Below, piece by piece: positions 24,575 to 32,503 of a stretch of DNA of 61,916 bases. The stretch comes from Kribbella sandramycini. Its GTDB lineage: Bacteria; Actinomycetota; Actinomycetes; Propionibacteriales; Kribbellaceae. Every line of letters begins with the position of its first letter. Position 1 is the stretch's first letter. The stretch lies in contig NZ_JABJRC010000017.1 in NCBI RefSeq assembly GCF_013131805.1, positions 1 through 61,916 on the forward strand. The letters run 5' to 3'. The notes below the pieces were generated by a model that was not told where the DNA came from, ran no database searches, and was given only the letters and a program-made list of their open reading frames with translations. The translations under genes were made by a program, and so were the position numbers.

Positions 24575-25726
24575 ATGACACAGCGCCTGCGGTTCCACTG
24601 GTTCCTGCCGACGAACGGCGGCGACGGCCGGCAAGTGGTCGGCGGCGGGCACGGAGTCTCGGCCGGAGCGTCCGGCCGACCGGCCTCGGTTCCGTACCTC
24701 GGCCAGATCGCCCGCAGCGCCGAGCAGCTCGGCTTCGAGGCGGCCCTGACGCCGGCCGGCGCCTGGTGCGAGGACGCCTGGATCAGTACGGCGATGCTCA
24801 GCGGGCTCACCGAGCGCTTGCAGTTCCTGGTCGCGTTCCGCCCCGGCCTGATCTCGCCGTTCCTGGCCGCGCAGATGGCCGGCACCTTCCAGAACCTCTC
24901 CGGCGGCCGCCTGCTGCTCAATGTGGTCACCGGCGGTGAAAGCCACGAGCAGCGGATGTTCGGCGACTTCCTCGACAAAGACGGCCGGTACGAGCGCTGC
25001 GGCGAGTTCCTCGATATCGTCACCCGGTTGTGGCGGGGCGAGGCGGTCACCTACCGCGGCCGGCACCTGCAGGTCGAGGACGCCGTCCTGAATCAGCTCC
25101 CCGACCCGATCCCGGAGATCTACTTCGGCGGCTCGTCGGCCCCGGCGCTCGAGGTCGCCGCCCGGCACGCCGACGTCTACCTGACCTGGGGTGAGCCCCC
25201 GGCGGCCGTCGGCGAGAAGATCGAACGGGTCCGCAAGCTGGCGGCGACCCACGGGCGCGAGCTCCGCTTCGGCGTCCGCCTGCACTCGATCGCACGCGAT
25301 ACCGCCGCGGCGGCCTGGGCCGAGGCGGCCCGATTGCTCGACGGCATCTCCGCGGAGCAGATCACGAAGGTCCAGGACGGCCTGCGCCGCAGTGAGGCCG
25401 AGGGACAGCACCGGATGCTCGCCCTGAACGAAGGCACCAAGGACGGCCTCGAGATCCATCCGAACCTCTGGGCGGGCATCGGTCTCGTCCGCGGCGGAGC
25501 CGGCACCGCCCTGGTCGGCTCGTACGCCGAGGTCGCCGACCTGATCGAGCAGTACGCCGCGGTCGGGATCGAAGAGTTCATCCTCTCCGGCTACCCGCAC
25601 CTCGAAGAGGCTTACTGGTTCGGCGAAGGCGTCCTGCCCGAACTCGCCCGCCGCGGCCGCTGGAACCATCCCGCCCCGGTCGTCACCCGCGCGTCCGTCC
25701 CGTTCGGCCAGACCGCCGCGCTCTGA
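24575..25726 (+). CDS. SsuD-like FMNH2-dependent monooxygenase (LLM class)
   Basis: The product has 383 residues and belongs to the bacterial luciferase-like family, closest in style to alkanesulfonate monooxygenase: LRFHWFLPTNGG at the start, LLLNVVTGGESHEQRMFGDFLDKDGRYER in the middle, and VGSYAEVADLIEQY near the end. Such enzymes use reduced FMN to release sulfite from sulfonates, but LLM annotation alone does not fix the substrate. The ATG follows GGAAGGA (24562-24568). No ssuABC transporter or ssuE reductase lies next to it. The FMN reductase at 2955 is a possible but distant partner. Confidence 0.82.
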   Translation: MTQRLRFHWFLPTNGGDGRQVVGGGHGVSAGASGRPASVPYLGQIARSAEQLGFEAALTPAGAWCEDAWISTAMLSGLTERLQFLVAFRPGLISPFLAAQMAGTFQNLSGGRLLLNVVTGGESHEQRMFGDFLDKDGRYERCGEFLDIVTRLWRGEAVTYRGRHLQVEDAVLNQLPDPIPEIYFGGSSAPALEVAARHADVYLTWGEPPAAVGEKIERVRKLAATHGRELRFGVRLHSIARDTAAAAWAEAARLLDGISAEQITKVQDGLRRSEAEGQHRMLALNEGTKDGLEIHPNLWAGIGLVRGGAGTALVGSYAEVADLIEQYAAVGIEEFILSGYPHLEEAYWFGEGVLPELARRGRWNHPAPVVTRASVPFGQTAAL

Positions 25727-25754
25727 ACGCGGCGGCGCCGGCCTGGGGTATTGG

Positions 25755-26897
25755 TCAGCTGCAGAGCGCAGTGTCGAGAGACTTTGCGACGCGCTTGGCT
25801 TCGTCCATCGTGGTGGGCATGGCGGTGACGGCGAGGGCGGCTTCGCGACCGTCGGGGGTGACGGCGTTGCGGGTCTCGAAGCCGAAGATGTCGCCGCCGT
25901 GCGTCCAGGCGTAGCCGCCGCAGGAGAGTTCGAGTTTGGCGATCCCGAGGCCGTACTCGCCGTCGCCGTTCGCATCCATGTCGGGGGCGTGCACGGTGCT
26001 GAGGAGCTGCTGGAGCTGGGCGGGCTTGAGGAGTTTGCCGGTGATGACCGCGGTGAAGAAGCGGTTCAGGTCACCGGGAGAGGCGATCATCTGGCCCGCG
26101 GCCCAGCCGAGCGACGGCTCCATCTCGGTGACGTTGATCGGCGCGGGGTTCGTCGTCGTCCGGAAGTAGCCCTGCGGGTGCGGGCCGAGGATGCGCTGGT
26201 CGCCGACGGCGGGCCAGTAGGTGTCGCGCAGTCCGGCGGGCTCGATGACGCGCTTGGTGATCTCCTCGGCGATCGGCCGGCCGGTCACCTTCTGGATGAG
26301 CAGCCCGGCCAGGATGTAGTTGGTGTTGCTGTACTCCCAGCCCTTGCCCGGCGGGAAGAGGGCTTTCTTGCCCAGGGCAACATCAACCATCTCCCGCGGC
26401 TCCCAGTAGACGTGCTGCATCGCGGGGTAGCCGTCGACGAGCATCTCGTCGTAGTCCGGGATACCGCTGGTGTGCTGCAGCAGTTGGCGCACGGTGATCT
26501 TGCGGCCGTCGATCCCGTCGCCGCGAACCATCCCGGGCAGGTACTTCTCGACCGGGCTGTCCAGACCGACCTTCCCCTCGCCGGCCAGTTGCAAGACGAC
26601 GACGGACGTGAAGGTCTTGGTGTTGCTGCCGATCCGCACCCGGCTCGCCTTCGGCACCGGCGCCTTCGTGGCCAGGTCGCCGACCCCGGCGGTGTAGGTG
26701 CGGACGTGGCCGCGCCGATCCCGCACGGTCGCGATCGCCCCGGGGAAACTCGGGCCGTCGACCAGCGCGTTCAGGCTCCGCTGGACGGCGTTGTTCGGCT
26801 GGGAGGTCTCGACCGCGGCCGACGACACCGCGGTGGTGCCGACGAGGGCCGCGACCGCGGTCAGGGTCAGGGCGATGCGGCGATGGGACACAGACAT
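25755..26897 (-). CDS. Secreted serine hydrolase (class C beta-lactamase/DD-peptidase family)
   Basis: The product has 380 residues with a signal peptide (ALTLTAVAALVGTTAVSSAA). SNTK provides the SxxK nucleophile, YSNTNY the YxN motif, and THGGDIFG the third motif in place of KTG. These features fit the D-alanyl-D-alanine carboxypeptidase/EstB/class C group. Two ATG codons stand in tandem; the second (26897) has the better spacing from AAGGAG. That ribosome-binding site lies inside a palindrome (26907-26928). The substrate may be peptidoglycan peptides, D-peptides or esters. Confidence 0.88.
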   Translation of the reverse strand: MSVSHRRIALTLTAVAALVGTTAVSSAAVETSQPNNAVQRSLNALVDGPSFPGAIATVRDRRGHVRTYTAGVGDLATKAPVPKASRVRIGSNTKTFTSVVVLQLAGEGKVGLDSPVEKYLPGMVRGDGIDGRKITVRQLLQHTSGIPDYDEMLVDGYPAMQHVYWEPREMVDVALGKKALFPPGKGWEYSNTNYILAGLLIQKVTGRPIAEEITKRVIEPAGLRDTYWPAVGDQRILGPHPQGYFRTTTNPAPINVTEMEPSLGWAAGQMIASPGDLNRFFTAVITGKLLKPAQLQQLLSTVHAPDMDANGDGEYGLGIAKLELSCGGYAWTHGGDIFGFETRNAVTPDGREAALAVTAMPTTMDEAKRVAKSLDTALCS

Positions 26898-26906
26898 CAT
26901 GGGCTC

Positions 26907-26928
26907 CTTGGAAGTTGGTGCTTCCAAG
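26907..26928. promoter_or_regulatory. Palindrome overlapping the serine hydrolase ribosome-binding site
   Basis: CTTGGAAG and CTTCCAAG are perfect 8-bp arms around 6 nt. On the minus strand the second arm runs into AAGGAG, the ribosome-binding site of the serine hydrolase. It is either a repressor site or an RNA hairpin that can hide the site. Confidence 0.6.
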
Positions 26929-26994
26929 CTATGAGCGGCGCCGGCGGCGATCGATCCGGCCAGCAGGAGTCTGCAGGTAGAGCTGGCACTACCT

Positions 26995-28143
26995 TCAGAA
27001 GCTACCGCCGCCCGAGAATCCACCGCTGCCGCCGCCCGGGTCGGTGGGCCAGCTGCCACCGGACTGGTACGGGCGGAACGGGTTCGGGTTGGGCCGGGGT
27101 TTCGGGAGCTTCGGGCACGGGTCAGGGCGACCGGAGGCCTGCGCGGCGCGCTCGATCTGGTGCCGGTAGGTGCCGACGTACGGGCGCGCGTGCTCGGCGC
27201 AGTACGCGATCAGCTTCGAGCCGTCCGGGTCGGCTTCGTCGTATCGGTCCCACTGCCCGGTGATGTAGAGGAAGACGAGCGCGTCCCGCTCGTTTTCAGG
27301 TGCGTAGCGGGCGTCCGCCGCGGCGGCGACGGCCTCCGGTTTGGCATGGATCGCCTCGAAAACCACGTGCTCGCGGGCGGGGCCGGGTGGGAGCTCGCGG
27401 AGTACGCGGCGGCAGCGTTCGACGAAGTCGGCCGGTGCGGGCAGGTCGATCGCAGCGAGCAGGTCGCGGACGGTCGCCGTCGCGTACTGCGGGAGCAGGA
27501 AGTCCGGGAGCCGGTCGAGACGCCCCTTGAAAACGGCGAGGACCGCGTTGGCGGCGCTGACGTAGCTACCGCGGGTGGCGCGCTCCTCGTCGGTGAGCGG
27601 TGTGGGCAGGTTCGGGTTGGCGAGGAGGATGCGAGTCAGCTCGGTGGGCTCGCGGTTGGTCCAGAGCCGGACCTTCGAGTCGTAGCCGCCCTGCTCGTTG
27701 TGGATTGCGGTCGAGAAGGCACGCGCCAGCTGGTCCAGCAGCTTCGGCTGGTCGGTTGCGCTGAGCAGCGCGGCGAGCTCGGCGCGGGCCTGCGCGTCGG
27801 TCGACTTGAGTGCGGCGTCGACGATCCACTCGGCGAGGTCGTGCCGGCCGACCAGGGTGGACCCCTGCTGGGTGAGGTACTCCGGGAAGCGGTCGCGCAG
27901 GAAGGCGGCCACGGCCGGTGGGACGTCGGGCACCGGGCGATGGCCTTCGGTGTGGTTGGTGTGGCTCGCGTGCTGCAGACCGTAGAGAACGTTCGAGGTG
28001 AATTCGGGGTCGCGGCGTTCGCCGAACAGCTCCAGGATCTTGCCGGTGTCACCCGGCGAGCTGTAGATCAGCTTGGCCGCCTTGGCGAAGGCGAGCCGGT
28101 CGGTGTTCTTGCGAATCTTGCGGGCCAACCAGAGAGACTGCAT
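26995..28143 (-). CDS. Hypothetical helical protein with Gly/Ser-rich tail
   Basis: The product has 382 residues and no recognised family. It lacks a signal peptide or membrane segment. Residues 1-330 are largely helical with a HEAT-like repeating pattern (LAEWIVDAALKST, AELAALLSATDQPKLLDQL, TVRDLLAAIDLP). The C-terminus changes to Pro/Asn-rich and then Gly/Ser-rich sequence ending GGSGGFSGGGSF. The ATG at 28143 follows TGGAG, and the frame upstream overlaps the GH114 gene. It starts 29 bp after that gene's stop and is probably its operon partner. No function can be assigned. Confidence 0.7.
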   Translation of the reverse strand: MQSLWLARKIRKNTDRLAFAKAAKLIYSSPGDTGKILELFGERRDPEFTSNVLYGLQHASHTNHTEGHRPVPDVPPAVAAFLRDRFPEYLTQQGSTLVGRHDLAEWIVDAALKSTDAQARAELAALLSATDQPKLLDQLARAFSTAIHNEQGGYDSKVRLWTNREPTELTRILLANPNLPTPLTDEERATRGSYVSAANAVLAVFKGRLDRLPDFLLPQYATATVRDLLAAIDLPAPADFVERCRRVLRELPPGPAREHVVFEAIHAKPEAVAAAADARYAPENERDALVFLYITGQWDRYDEADPDGSKLIAYCAEHARPYVGTYRHQIERAAQASGRPDPCPKLPKPRPNPNPFRPYQSGGSWPTDPGGGSGGFSGGGSF

Positions 28144-28172
28144 GCGCTCCAGTCTCCCGCATTGAGGGTCGC

Positions 28173-28997
28173 TCAGCAGGACTTGCGGACGTACGCCGAG
28201 TCGCCGGCGGGCTGCACATCGCGATCTCGCAGCACGATGCTGAGCCGGTCGCCGAACGCCGTACAGGCTTTGCGGAGCCCGTCGGGGGTGTACTCGATCA
28301 CGAGCACGTTGTCGCCGAATGCCTCTGCATAGGTGTCGCATTCGTCGTACTGGCCGCACTCCTCGGAGACGGCGAAGTCGAGGCCGACGGCCTTGCGGTC
28401 GACGGCCAGGTCGGCGGTGTTCTTCTGGCCGATGGCGAGGTTCTTGGTGTGGGCGTGGGTGGCCAGCAAGGTGAGGAACTCCTTGGCCTGGGCCGCGGTG
28501 AGCAGACCTTTCGAACGGGTGTAGCTGTCGTAGTTGTCCGGCTCGATCGCCTGGTAGCCCTTGGCGGCGCAGCCGTCGATCCAGCCGTTCACCTTGGCGG
28601 CGATCCGGGTGCGCTTGTCGGCGGTGCGCAGGTCGAGCAGCGGCTCGTCCCAGTCCTCGTCGATGACGAGTTTGCCGGCGGCGTCCTTGAGCAGGAGGTC
28701 CTGGTCCCAGCCGGACTCCTCGCCGGGCTGGGTCTGGAACGCGTTCACGTAGCAGACGTTGTACAGGCCGTCGGCGATCGGCGCCGTCCGGTCGCGGACG
28801 ACGACCTGGACGCCGGCCGGTGGCGGGTACGGGCCGCCGAGTTGGTAGTCCAGACCGGCGTGCCGGGGCGGCGGTTCGACGGCGGCCGGCGGTGCGGGTT
28901 CGGCGTCCGATGCCTTGGGCAACTTGATCAGCAGGACGGCGACGACCGCGACGACGAGGAGGCCGAGTAGGCCGATCAGCAGACGGGTGCGGGACAC
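28173..28997 (-). CDS. GH114-like protein (endo-alpha-1,4-polygalactosaminidase fold)
   Basis: The product has 274 residues. An N-terminal hydrophobic segment (LLIGLLGLLVVAVVAVLLIKL) is a membrane anchor or uncleaved signal, followed by a Pro-rich linker. From residue 48 on, LDYQLGGPYPPPAGVQVVVRD, YNVCYVNAFQTQP, DWDEPLLDLR and KGYQAIEPDNYDSY match the GH114 TIM-barrel family. Members cleave galactosaminogalactan-like polymers. It precedes the helical hypothetical gene and stands back to back with the GH6 cellulase gene. Confidence 0.85.
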   Translation of the reverse strand: MSRTRLLIGLLGLLVVAVVAVLLIKLPKASDAEPAPPAAVEPPPRHAGLDYQLGGPYPPPAGVQVVVRDRTAPIADGLYNVCYVNAFQTQPGEESGWDQDLLLKDAAGKLVIDEDWDEPLLDLRTADKRTRIAAKVNGWIDGCAAKGYQAIEPDNYDSYTRSKGLLTAAQAKEFLTLLATHAHTKNLAIGQKNTADLAVDRKAVGLDFAVSEECGQYDECDTYAEAFGDNVLVIEYTPDGLRKACTAFGDRLSIVLRDRDVQPAGDSAYVRKSC

Positions 28998-29021
28998 CGA
29001 CTCACCCTAGCGGAGCCGGTC

Positions 29022-29033
29022 GGAACCGGTTCC
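29022..29033. promoter_or_regulatory. Palindrome GGAACCGGTTCC between GH114 and GH6 genes
   Basis: This is a perfect 12-bp palindrome, 24 bp before the GH114 start on the other strand. A second half-copy (CCGGAACCGGT) occurs at 29051-29061. It is an operator candidate with an unknown regulator. Confidence 0.45.
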
Positions 29034-29039
29034 ATTGGC

Positions 29040-29053
29040 TGGGAGCGCTTCCG
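29040..29053. promoter_or_regulatory. CebR-like box 1
   Basis: TGGGAGCGCTTCCG closely matches the known CebR/CelR operator TGGGAGCGCTCCCA. It lies upstream of the -35 box of the GH6 gene. Confidence 0.75.
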
Positions 29054-29067
29054 GAACCGGTGAGCCC

Positions 29068-29096
29068 TTGACGGCGATTCGCGCTGGTCTCAAGGT
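29068..29096 (+). promoter_or_regulatory. Promoter of the GH6 gene
   Basis: TTGACG (29068-29073), a 17-bp spacer and a weak -10 CAAGGT (29091-29096). It is bracketed by the two CebR-like boxes. Confidence 0.5.
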
Positions 29097-29105
29097 AAGC
29101 AGACC

Positions 29106-29119
29106 TGGGAGCGCTTCCA
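29106..29119. promoter_or_regulatory. CebR-like box 2
   Basis: TGGGAGCGCTTCCA lies between the -10 box and the ribosome-binding site of the GH6 gene, a typical repressor position. Confidence 0.8.
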
Positions 29120-29132
29120 GAAAGGAGTTCGG

Positions 29133-30077
29133 ATGTTTCTTCGGAGATTTGTCCTCGCGGCCGTGCTGATCACGGCGAACCTGGTGCCCGCCGTACCGGC
29201 TGCCGCCGCGAGCCCGATCGGCCTGACCAGCGGTTTCTACGTCAACCCCGATTCCCTGCCTGCGAGCTGGGCGCGGAACAACTCCGGTGACGCGCGCGCC
29301 GCGCGGATCCAGAGCTCGATCGGATCGAAACCGATCGCGCGCTGGTTCGGTAACGACAGCAACATCGGCAGCGCCGTCGCCACCTACACCGGCGCCGCCG
29401 ACGGACAGGACAAACTGCCCGTCCTGGTCGCCTACAACATTCCCGATCGCGATATCTGCGCCGGCCACTCCGGCGGCGGCGCGGGCAGCGTGAGCGCCTA
29501 CCGAACCTGGATCTCCAGTTTCGCCGCCGGTATCGGCGCCAAACCGGCTGTCGTGATCATCGAGCCGGACGCGCTGAACGGCATGGACTGTATGACGCAG
29601 GCGCAGAAGGACGAGCGCCTCGGCATGCTGCTCTATGCCACCCAGATGCTTCAGCAGAAGGCCACCAACACCTACGCCTACCTCGACGCCGGGAACGCCG
29701 GCTGGACGACCGCCTCCACCATCGCCTACCGGCTCAACCAGGCCGGTATCGCCAACATCCGCGGTTTCTCCGTCAACGTCTCGAACTTCTACCGCACCAG
29801 CGAATCCATCACCTACGCCAACTCCGTCAACAGCTACCTCGGTACCGCCAAACCCTTCGTCATCGACACCAGCCGCAACGGCAACGGGCACAACGGCTCC
29901 TGGTGCAACCCTGCCGGGCGCAAGCTCGGTGTGACCGCCCAGACCGGCGGCGGCGCCGAAATGCTGCTCTGGATCAAGACGCCCGGCGTCTCCGACGGCC
30001 CGTGCGGTATCGCTCCGTCGACGCCGGCCGGTCAGTTCAACCCCGACCTCGCCACCCGCCTCATCGACGGCACGTAG
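29133..30077 (+). CDS. Secreted GH6 endoglucanase
   Basis: The product has 314 residues: a Sec signal peptide (about 1-26) and a single GH6 domain with no carbohydrate-binding module. GH6 landmarks are YNIPDRDIC with Asp107, VVIIEPDALNGM with the acid Asp146, AYLDAGNAGW, and IDTSRNGNG. The size and short loops suit an endoglucanase more than a cellobiohydrolase. AGAAAGGAG precedes the ATG. Two CebR-like boxes in the promoter predict cellobiose-type induction. It converges on the sigma factor gene with a 17-bp overlap. Confidence 0.93.
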   Translation: MFLRRFVLAAVLITANLVPAVPAAAASPIGLTSGFYVNPDSLPASWARNNSGDARAARIQSSIGSKPIARWFGNDSNIGSAVATYTGAADGQDKLPVLVAYNIPDRDICAGHSGGGAGSVSAYRTWISSFAAGIGAKPAVVIIEPDALNGMDCMTQAQKDERLGMLLYATQMLQQKATNTYAYLDAGNAGWTTASTIAYRLNQAGIANIRGFSVNVSNFYRTSESITYANSVNSYLGTAKPFVIDTSRNGNGHNGSWCNPAGRKLGVTAQTGGGAEMLLWIKTPGVSDGPCGIAPSTPAGQFNPDLATRLIDGT

Positions 30078-31239
30078 CCGCGCGCCCGAGCAGATAGCTC
30101 TGCAGGGCTTCGTCCGTGGTCAAGGAGGCCGCTGTCGTGAATGCGGCCGCGGCCTCCGCCGGGCGTCCGGCCTGCGCGAGCAGTTCGCCGCGGGTGGCGT
30201 GGAGAGGCTGGAAGGTCTCGGCGTCGAGTTGGTCGAGGGCGTCGAGACCGGCCGCGGGGGAGTGGATGCGAGCGGTGACGGCGGCCAGGGCTACTTGTGC
30301 GCCGAGCGTCGGCGCGATCGTGATCAGCGCCGAGTACAAGGTGTGCAAGGCAGGCCAGTCGGTCTGCTGGGTGCGTGCGCGGTCGCAGTGCACGGCTTGG
30401 ATCGCCGCTTCGAGCTGGAAGCGGCCCGGCTGGCCGCCGGAGGCTCGGCGGAGATAGCTCTCGCCTTCGGCGATCAGTTCGCGGTCCCAGCGGGTGGTGT
30501 TCTGCTCGTCGAGCGGTACGAAGTCCGCGTCGCGCGCGGTGGCGCGGGATCGCGAGAGCGCGATCAGCGCGGCTAGTGCCCATGCCTCCGGCTCGGTCGG
30601 TAGCAGCGCCGCCAGTGTCACCGCGAGATAGTGCGCTTCGTCGGCCAGATCTCCGGTCCCGGCGATCGCGTAACAGCCGTAGACGGCTTCGAGGACGGCG
30701 GCGACCCGCTCCGGCCGGTCCTGAGGTTCCGGTACGACGAACGGGATCCGGGTGTTCTTGATCCGCCGCTTGGCCCGGACCAGCCGCTGCGCCATCGCGG
30801 CCGGTGGTACGGCGAACGCGGCCGCGATCTGCGCTGCTTCGAACCCCAGCACGGTCTGCAGCATCAACGGCGTCCGGATGGCGGCGTCGATCGCGGGATG
30901 CGCGCAGACGAACAGCAACTCGAGCCGGCGGTCGCCGATCGCTTCGGGATCGAGGTCGTCCAGCGGGGATACCTGGTCGGCCGCGAACTCCAGCGGATCC
31001 GACGTCCGGTGCGCCGCCGACTTCCAGGTGTCCCGTTGCCGGTTGCGCGCCACGGTCAGCAACCACCCTTCCGGATTCGCCGGGACGCCGTCGTCCGGCC
31101 AGGTCGACAGCGCTCGCTCGAAGGCGCTCGCCAGCGCGTCCTCGGCGAGCGCGAGATCCCCGGTCGACGCCGCGAGCAGTGCGATCAGACGCCCGTACGA
31201 CGTGCGCGCGACCTGCTCGGCGGCGTCCGCGGGTCTCAT
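30061..31239 (-). CDS. ECF42-type RNA polymerase sigma factor
   Basis: The product has 392 residues. Sigma region 2 is LAEDALASAFERALSTWPDDGVP with NPEGWLLTVARNRQRD, and region 4 is TPLMLQTVLGFEAAQIAAAFAVPPAAMAQRLVRAKRRI. The long C-terminal extension of about 200 residues (TPR-like, containing YLLGRAA) is typical of ECF42. The ATG overlaps the stop of the DGPF gene (ATGA, 31236-31239). ECF42 factors are known to pair with DGPF proteins and have no classical anti-sigma factor; the extension is thought to do the control. Confidence 0.92.
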   Translation of the reverse strand: MRPADAAEQVARTSYGRLIALLAASTGDLALAEDALASAFERALSTWPDDGVPANPEGWLLTVARNRQRDTWKSAAHRTSDPLEFAADQVSPLDDLDPEAIGDRRLELLFVCAHPAIDAAIRTPLMLQTVLGFEAAQIAAAFAVPPAAMAQRLVRAKRRIKNTRIPFVVPEPQDRPERVAAVLEAVYGCYAIAGTGDLADEAHYLAVTLAALLPTEPEAWALAALIALSRSRATARDADFVPLDEQNTTRWDRELIAEGESYLRRASGGQPGRFQLEAAIQAVHCDRARTQQTDWPALHTLYSALITIAPTLGAQVALAAVTARIHSPAAGLDALDQLDAETFQPLHATRGELLAQAGRPAEAAAAFTTAASLTTDEALQSYLLGRAATCRR

Positions 31240-31613
31240 CCGTTGCCGGTCCACACACCCTCGACCGTGTACGTCGCGCCGGGCCGGATCTCCACCGCGC
31301 CCCACTGGACCGGCGGCGCCTCCCGGCCCCACCGGATCGCGGCGTCCAGGTCGGCCACATCGATCACGACGGTGCCGCCAAGTTGCTCTCGCGTGTCCGC
31401 GAACGGCCCGTCCTGTACCCGCAGCCGACCGTCGACCATCGTCAGCGTCGTGCTGTTCGCCGACGGCTGCAGCACCTCGGCCCCGATCAGCACCCCCGCC
31501 TCGTGCAACGTCCGCGCATAAGCCGCAAACGCCCGCTGCGCCTCCTCGATCACCTCGGCCCCCAACTCCTCGGGCTCGGCCTCCTGGTAGTGCAGCAACA
31601 ACGTGTAACGCAT
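31236..31613 (-). CDS. DGPF/YCII-related protein paired with the sigma factor
   Basis: The product has 125 residues and a ferredoxin-like YCII fold. VQDGPFADTREQLGG carries the DGPF motif that names the family, and YTLLLHYQEAEPEE is the typical start. It overlaps the ECF42 gene by 4 bp, so their levels are linked. Its biochemical role in ECF42 signalling is not established. Confidence 0.9.
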   Translation of the reverse strand: MRYTLLLHYQEAEPEELGAEVIEEAQRAFAAYARTLHEAGVLIGAEVLQPSANSTTLTMVDGRLRVQDGPFADTREQLGGTVVIDVADLDAAIRWGREAPPVQWGAVEIRPGATYTVEGVWTGNG

Positions 31614-31694
31614 CTCCGCCTCCTCAGCGAGCGGCCCGGATGGCCGCTTCCAAGGAGATGACGACTCACCCCGCCCCCGATCGACACCACTTTC

Positions 31695-31988
31695 TCACGC
31701 CAGTCGGCTGAGCCCAGCTCGCCACCGCCGCTCGCGCTCCGCCCCACTCTGCTCCCACCACGGCGTTCCCCGCTCGCCCAACGCCTCGTTCGCCACCTGC
31801 ACCCGCGCCCGTGCAGCTCGCTCGGCCGCGCTGTCGCCGTCCCGCAGCGCCTTCCGCACAGCACGCCGAGCGCCCATCAACGCGCTCCGCAGCTGTGCCT
31901 GGGCTTCCGCCGGGATCGCAGGGTCGGTCGCGCGCCATCGACGTCCGTTGATGACGACGTACCGCCCGTCCGGCGTCCTCTCGGTCAT
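31695..31988 (-). CDS. Conserved small hypothetical protein
   Basis: The product has 97 residues. It begins MTERTPDGRYVVINGRRWRATDP, a beta-hairpin-like start often seen in a conserved actinobacterial small protein sometimes misannotated as a Tol transporter component. The rest is a long basic helix (AQAQLRSALMGARRAVRKALRDG) ending WWEQSGAERERRW. It has no signal peptide or membrane helix. GGGAG precedes the ATG at 31988. The function is unknown. Confidence 0.72.
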   Translation of the reverse strand: MTERTPDGRYVVINGRRWRATDPAIPAEAQAQLRSALMGARRAVRKALRDGDSAAERAARARVQVANEALGERGTPWWEQSGAERERRWRAGLSRLA

Positions 31989-32049
31989 GGCTCCCAGGTA
32001 CCCGGGCCGATGCTGCTCGCTTGGTGTCCGGGAGCGCGGGCCCGCTAGT

Positions 32050-32421
32050 TCAGGCGGGGGTGATGGCTACTGGGATGGGGCTGGTGAGGGTATGGCCGAC
32101 GGGGGAGAAGGCTTGGACGCGCTCGTGCAGGGCGGCGAGTTGGTCGGCGGGGGCCGCCGACTTGAGGTGGACGGTGGCGGTGATCGAGTCGAAACCGGCG
32201 TGGCCCTCGGCGAGGCCGAGGAAGACGTGCAGGTCGACGTCGCCCTTGAGGCCGATGGTGAGCTCGTCGATCGCGATACCGGCGACGGTCGCGTTGGCCG
32301 CGTAGCCGACCGCCAGGCAGTTGCCGAGGGCGCCGAGAAGCTGTTCGACCGGGTTCGGCGCCTGGTCGCCGCCGCCGAGCGCCGCCGGCTCGTCGGACGG
32401 CACAGCGGCAAACGTGCGCAC
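32050..32421 (-). CDS. OsmC-like protein, N-terminus uncertain
   Basis: From GTG 32421 the product has 123 residues with the OsmC core: DQAPNPVEQLLGALGNCLAVGYAA (one conserved Cys) and SPVGHTLTSPIPV, where the usual second Cys position reads Ser. The family's first strands (VSVSGTAPAGGSG, GHWNGAF) are encoded in the same frame upstream, to about 32510, but that stretch has no ATG, GTG, TTG or CTG before an in-frame stop. Either translation starts unusually, the gene is truncated, or the sequence has an error. Family members reduce organic hydroperoxides. Confidence 0.65.
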   Translation of the reverse strand: MRTFAAVPSDEPAALGGGDQAPNPVEQLLGALGNCLAVGYAANATVAGIAIDELTIGLKGDVDLHVFLGLAEGHAGFDSITATVHLKSAAPADQLAALHERVQAFSPVGHTLTSPIPVAITPA

Positions 32422-32503
32422 CCTGGACGACGAGCTGAACGCGCCGTTCCAGTGTCCCGCACCAGATCCCCCGGCCGGCGCTGTACCGGATACCGAGACG
32501 CGG

